Under the pieces are notes generated by a model. The model was given only the letters and a program-made list of their open reading frames with translations, was not told where the DNA came from and made no database searches. Positions 59,983 through 64,000 of a DNA stretch of 64,000 nucleotides are shown piece by piece. The DNA comes from Paramecium octaurelia (Eukaryota; Ciliophora; Oligohymenophorea; Peniculida; Parameciidae): contig CAJJDP010000019.1 of NCBI GenBank assembly GCA_905182995.1, positions 523,600-587,599 of the forward strand, in the 5' to 3' direction. Position 1 is the first letter of the stretch. Every line of letters begins with the position of its first letter. The position numbers and the translations under genes are program-made.

Positions 59983-60504
59983 ATGCAAGTAAAACACTAT
60001 AGATTAATATCAGAACTTTATACTCCTCAGAACAAGTCTTCCTCATCTGAAAACATTTTTCGAGTAAACAAAATCAGCAGCTCATAGCCAAAATTATCAC
60101 CTCTTTTCCCTTCAAGAGCTACACTCAGCACAGGTCAGTCTTTCACTACAAATGAATCAGCCATGAAAATCTCCTCTATCATACCAAAAACCCATGATGA
60201 ACGACCCTATAGCAGGGTTACCACTGGATTTCAGAAGAATAGGACCTATTTAGATTGCAAAAGATTGACATCATAAACTAAATATATGCAGACCCTTGAT
60301 GATTGGGAAATGAACACAATTGAAGAGATTCAAATGAGAAGAACTTCTAATAAACAAACTATTAATTGCAAATAATTATGTGATAACAACATTGTAAATA
60401 AAATGCATTTCACATCATAAAGAAAGGTCAAAAAAAATAGTATGTCAAAAGTTATTATAATAAATCATCAAGGTAAGCCTAAAATATATTATTATATGCA
60501 ATGA
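59983..60504 (+). CDS. Unknown protein, 173 residues
   Basis: Intronless frame, Ser/Thr/Lys-rich with little hydrophobic content (QSFTTNESAMKISSIIPK; RVTTGFQKNRTYLDCKRL; TLDDWEMNTIEEIQMRRT). No signal peptide, TM or known domain. A putative splice donor near the end (GGTAAG) means the last few residues may differ. It diverges from the methyltransferase gene at 59 nt. Confidence 0.55.
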
Positions 60505-61638
60505 TTAATATTAGAAAATAAGCTTTACAATAACTTTATACTAATAAAATATATAATAATTAATCTAATATTATAATCCAAAAATCAATTATTTCTTTGC
60601 AATATTATTTAAGATTCTCCAAAATTAAATTATTCTGTCCAAATAATCTAATATCCTATTTATTTCTTCTATTTAATAATAAATTAAATATACTCTCATT
60701 TGTCTTTATTACGCAAATGGCATTTATCATATCAAAATTTTGATGGAATGCTTTTTAGATATAACATCACAAATTATATTGAGCTTAATTAATTTTTTAA
60801 TCAAATAGATAATTTTAAGAATTATTAAATTTTTAGGGTATTCAAAATCTTATGAAAAGAATTACGATTTATATTTGAATATATTAACAACAGGTCACCA
60901 TTCTAGCTAAAATCATCTTAATATTCAATATTGAATCAACAGAATTCCAAAAGGGTTGAATTAATGATAGTAATCAATAATAGTGAAATTAAAAAATTAT
61001 TAGATGATAATAAGTACAAAAATTATCTAATTGATTTCAATAAATTTATGGAGAGAAGACGAAAAATTTAGTGTTTTACTTGATTTCAAACATCATTAAA
61101 CATATACAATTACATTAATTAGAAAATTCTAATTTTACAAATAAATATTTGGATTTTAATTAACTGCCATTTAGCAAATTTATTGTAATATATGCTCTAA
61201 TTAGATTATAATTCAAATATTCACTTATAATTTTTCAAAATGTAAATATAGAAACAAAATGACTTGAAAAAGAAAACAACAATTGTATGATAATAGTATT
61301 GATTTTATAGCATGTTTATTGATCTCTTTACTATAATCTAGTCAACTAATCCTAAGTCTTTGAGCATGGGAATTCATTTTGATAATCAATTTCAAAATTT
61401 GAAACAATTTTAAAGAAGACACAATTTTAATTTTATGAATTAGCAGATTTGTAATTGCTTTATTAAAAGTTTTGTTAATTAAGTATTTTGAATGATAAAT
61501 ATATTTATTGTTAAAAAGAGAATTAGAATTATGTCAAACTATTAATATAAATAAAAAGACAGAATCTTTATAATTTTATAATGAATCTAATTTAAATATC
61601 ATTAATAATATGGCACAATAAAAAATAATATTTATTTA
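60505..61638. other. Long AT-rich intergenic region
   Basis: About 1.1 kb of strongly AT-rich sequence with many homopolymer runs and no protein-like frame. It lies 3' of an unknown gene and 5' of the carrier gene. No RNA gene recognised. Confidence 0.5.
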
Positions 61639-62720
61639 ATGAAATAAGGTGATCATTTAAGTTCAACAACAATCATAGTTTCTTCTGGATTGGCTAGCGT
61701 GATTAGCACAATCATTAGTAATCCTTTTGAAGTGTTGAAAATAAGATTGCAAGTAGACAAGATGCATTGCCATGAACATTAACATCAACGCAATCCCCAT
61801 AGAAGCAAACCAAAATTTAAATATATTCATGAGATAGCATTAACAGGACAATCAACAAGACATTAATTAAATCATTATGGGATGCTCTCGAAATCGTTGA
61901 AATTATGGAGACCGCATAGAATGATTAATGTTATCGGAAAATCTTAGGCCACAAACCCCTTAATTAAAATTTATTAGAATTGTACTTGCATTACCACAAA
62001 CTCTCTGGTTTAGGCCTTTTAACACATCTACGCACATGAAGGAGCATCGACATTCTTCAACGGATGGAGATATGCCGTATTATAAGCAGGAGCATCAAAT
62101 GTATGCTACTTCATGTTTTACGAAAGAACAAGGAAATTCTTATAATAATTGGAATTGCCTTCAAGTAGACTGGTTGTTCCCTTGTTGGCCAGTTCATTCA
62201 GTAGAGCATTGACAACAACAAGTAAGATATTTGAAGTATATTTTTAGTCACATTTCCCTTGGAATATTGGAAAGTATTACAATCATCCACAGTGGGATAT
62301 TCGAAACTAAAGAACATTCAATTAGGTACTCAATTACACTCAGCATATCTAATAACTATTCAACGAGATATTTTATTTTCGTGCATCTATTGGAGTCTTC
62401 TGGAAAATTTAAAGATTGAATTAGGAAAGGTTTTACAAGAATTGCCAAACGCAGTGAATCTGCTTTCAGCCATGATGGCCAGCAGTGTGACTGCTACAAT
62501 GACACTTCCTTTGGATGTAGTGAAGACAAGGAAACAAGTGAGTACAAGAAGCGATTTGGGTTAGAGTGGATAGATGGCAACAATGGAGATTTTGTAGAGT
62601 ATTTACAATGAGGAAGGTTTGAAAGGATTGTTTAAGGGATATCAGCCTAGAATTGCTAAAGTAACAATGCATTCTGGGTTAGTGTACATGATGTATGAGT
62701 ACCTAAAACAATTGTTTTGA
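61639..62720 (+). CDS. Mitochondrial carrier family protein (SLC25A39/40-like)
   Basis: 351 residues with one 26-nt intron (62222-62247). Mitochondrial carrier repeats are visible: the first half starts with TIIVSSGLASVISTIISNPFEVLKIRLQ (P-x-D/E-x-x-K/R-x-R-type motif PFEVLKIR), the second has SRALTTTITFPLEYWKV, the third SSVTATMTLPLDVVKTRKQV, and the ends GLKGLFKGYQPRIAK. The long loop between repeats with His-rich segment (HEHQHQRNPHRSKP) fits the MTM1/SLC25A39 subfamily, which imports glutathione or affects metal homeostasis in mitochondria. Subfamily assignment is tentative. Confidence 0.8.
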
Positions 62721-62784
62721 TTTTTAATTACTATTTAAACATTGAGTTCATGTTATGTGTGTGTTATATATTAATAAAAATAAA

Positions 62785-64000
62785 ATGAGTAGAGAATTAT
62801 AAAATATGAAGCTTTTACTTTCTGAAATAGAGAAAATATAGACAATTTAAACTTATTAATAATATGAACCCATTGTATAAGCTTTGTTAGGGGTGCAGTA
62901 ATATATGAATGAGAGCAAAACAAGTGAGGCAGGCCAATACGTCCCTGAATTAGTGAGCATGAGTATTAGTCATATCATGAATCACATGCACTATCCAGAT
63001 TAAATTCTAATAATGGTGGAGAAGTTCATAAAGTCTGTGCTTTTGTACATCAATAAAAACATTTTTGATGAGAAGATAAGTATAATATTTTGTAAAATAA
63101 TGGATCCGAATAGTATGATCTATTAAAATAATGATCTATCAACTAATTGGCATGATTAAGTAACAATCTTCTATTTAAAAATAGTTTATTGCATACTCCT
63201 ATGCCAAAAATAATGAGTATAAATAATTCGTTGACAATCTCAAAGAAGACACCTATATAGATTGTATTCGCAGTTGTCAAACTACAAATCGATTGAATTG
63301 GAATAGAGCTATAGTAGAGAAAAAATAGGAAGATCTTGTGATTGTAAGATTTTTAAACGAGAAGCCAAATTAATAAATCTTTAACATAAAGAGTGGGTAT
63401 TTGATGCCCTATAAAACTCGTTCACTACGCTTGGATTCCATGTTTAATTTGTAAGAGAAACAGGCAGTTTTAGCAACTCAAAACGACAAGTGGATTTTAA
63501 GTACTATTGTTAATAGAATTGAGACTTCACATATTGAAAATGTTATAACTTATACAATTAGATTCCACTTTTAATCTATTTTAGATGAAAGCAAAGAGAA
63601 TGAAAAGAATTACAAGGGGTAAAGCAGATATCATGATGAACAATTAACTGCATGTAGTCCTAGATTAGCATTGTGTGGGGATCATATACCCAGAAAAAGT
63701 AATTCAAATGAATAATTTATTGATGATTCATATGACATACTCTATGAATAGGATTATCAAACCAAAAAGTTCTATGCTATCTTAAGACCTAGATATTCAT
63801 AGAGTTCACTTTTAATTAGATTAATAAATTATTTTGGATCTCTTGGTGGTTTTGACCAGATTCTAGCTGTGTAATCAGTTGATATATTGGCAAATTATAT
63901 GCATGGATTGGGTAATATACATGCTTAAATGTATCGATACTTTTGTTAAGAATATGTTCCTTAGTTATAAGCATTAAGATAAGCTATTCTTCATCCTGAT
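62785..64000 (+). CDS. Large protein, 5' part (possible USP9X/FAF-type deubiquitinase N-region)
   Basis: Open to the end of the window with one 25-nt intron (63160-63184); 397 codons are visible. The sequence is helical with repeated armadillo-like character (YVPELVSMSISHIMNHMHY; LINYFGSLGGFDQILAV), and a middle part looks like a small beta domain (LNWNRAIVEKKQEDLVIVRF; DKWILSTIVNRIETSHIE). Similar regions precede the catalytic domain in giant ubiquitin hydrolases, but no catalytic motif is inside the window, so the call is tentative. Continuation is off the right edge. Confidence 0.5.

Noticed and set aside
1-64000. CRISPR arrays, tRNA/rRNA genes, insertion sequences, bacterial operons
   Set aside because: None seen; the code, introns and proteins are those of a eukaryotic macronuclear genome.

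Overview
The window is a piece of a ciliate macronuclear genome, most probably Paramecium or a close relative. TAA and TAG occur in frame inside nearly every conserved protein at positions that read well as glutamine, and every gene I could close ends at TGA. Introns are tiny (mostly 20-32 nt, commonest 25), begin with GTA and end in NAG. The DNA is AT-rich, genes are packed within tens of bases of each other on both strands, and one gene looks like a trichocyst matrix protein. Because TAA/TAG are sense codons, standard-code ORFs here are mostly fragments; the models below were re-read with the ciliate code and spliced by hand. Exon sums are multiples of three in every model given with full intron coordinates, except where noted.

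Layout. 1-8 kb: cyclic-nucleotide-binding protein (5' partial), Cys-rich surface-type protein, translation factor eIF3b, a coiled-coil protein and a membrane protein diverging from an 11-nt spacer, and a two-TM protein. 8-15 kb: dipeptidyl peptidase III, trichocyst matrix protein, exosome cap subunit Rrp4, a secreted protein, and a CRAL-TRIO (Sec14) protein whose frame is disturbed. 15-24 kb: a DH-PH-PX-FERM RhoGEF, a K+ channel with a cyclic-nucleotide-binding domain, a phosphohistidine phosphatase, and a C2/multi-TM protein. 24-32.3 kb (minus strand, 27-30 nt apart): a small CDGSH iron-sulfur protein, a three-repeat Myb protein with a long polyglutamine tract written mainly with TAA/TAG, and an 1881-residue secreted protein made of repeated beta-sandwich units. 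32-43 kb: coiled-coil, TRAPPC6/Trs33, a second Cys-rich surface-type protein, a tiny CxxC protein, unknown proteins, ankyrin, MORN and a PG-rich-repeat protein. 43-53 kb: an AGC kinase, a small unknown gene, dynein assembly factor DNAAF1, a tandem triplet of unrecognised paralogs with a shared phase-2 intron, and ribosomal protein uL13. 53-64 kb: a CFAP97-like protein, a PhoD-type phosphatase, ribosomal protein uS5, a probable decayed gene, a second AGC kinase, a cyclin, a methyltransferase, an unknown protein, a mitochondrial carrier and the 5' part of a large protein.

Functionally the genes are a housekeeping mixture (translation, RNA decay, vesicle tethering, mitochondrial transport) plus ciliate cell-surface, signalling and cilium genes (DNAAF1, CFAP97-like, PG-rich repeat, MORN). 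There is no operon-like pathway cluster. The most novel-looking items are the paralog triplet at 49.3-51.9 kb, the CDGSH protein with altered cluster ligands, the RhoGEF-PX-FERM fusion, and the giant secreted repeat protein with a possible 16-nt intron. All identifications are by eye; no database search was possible.
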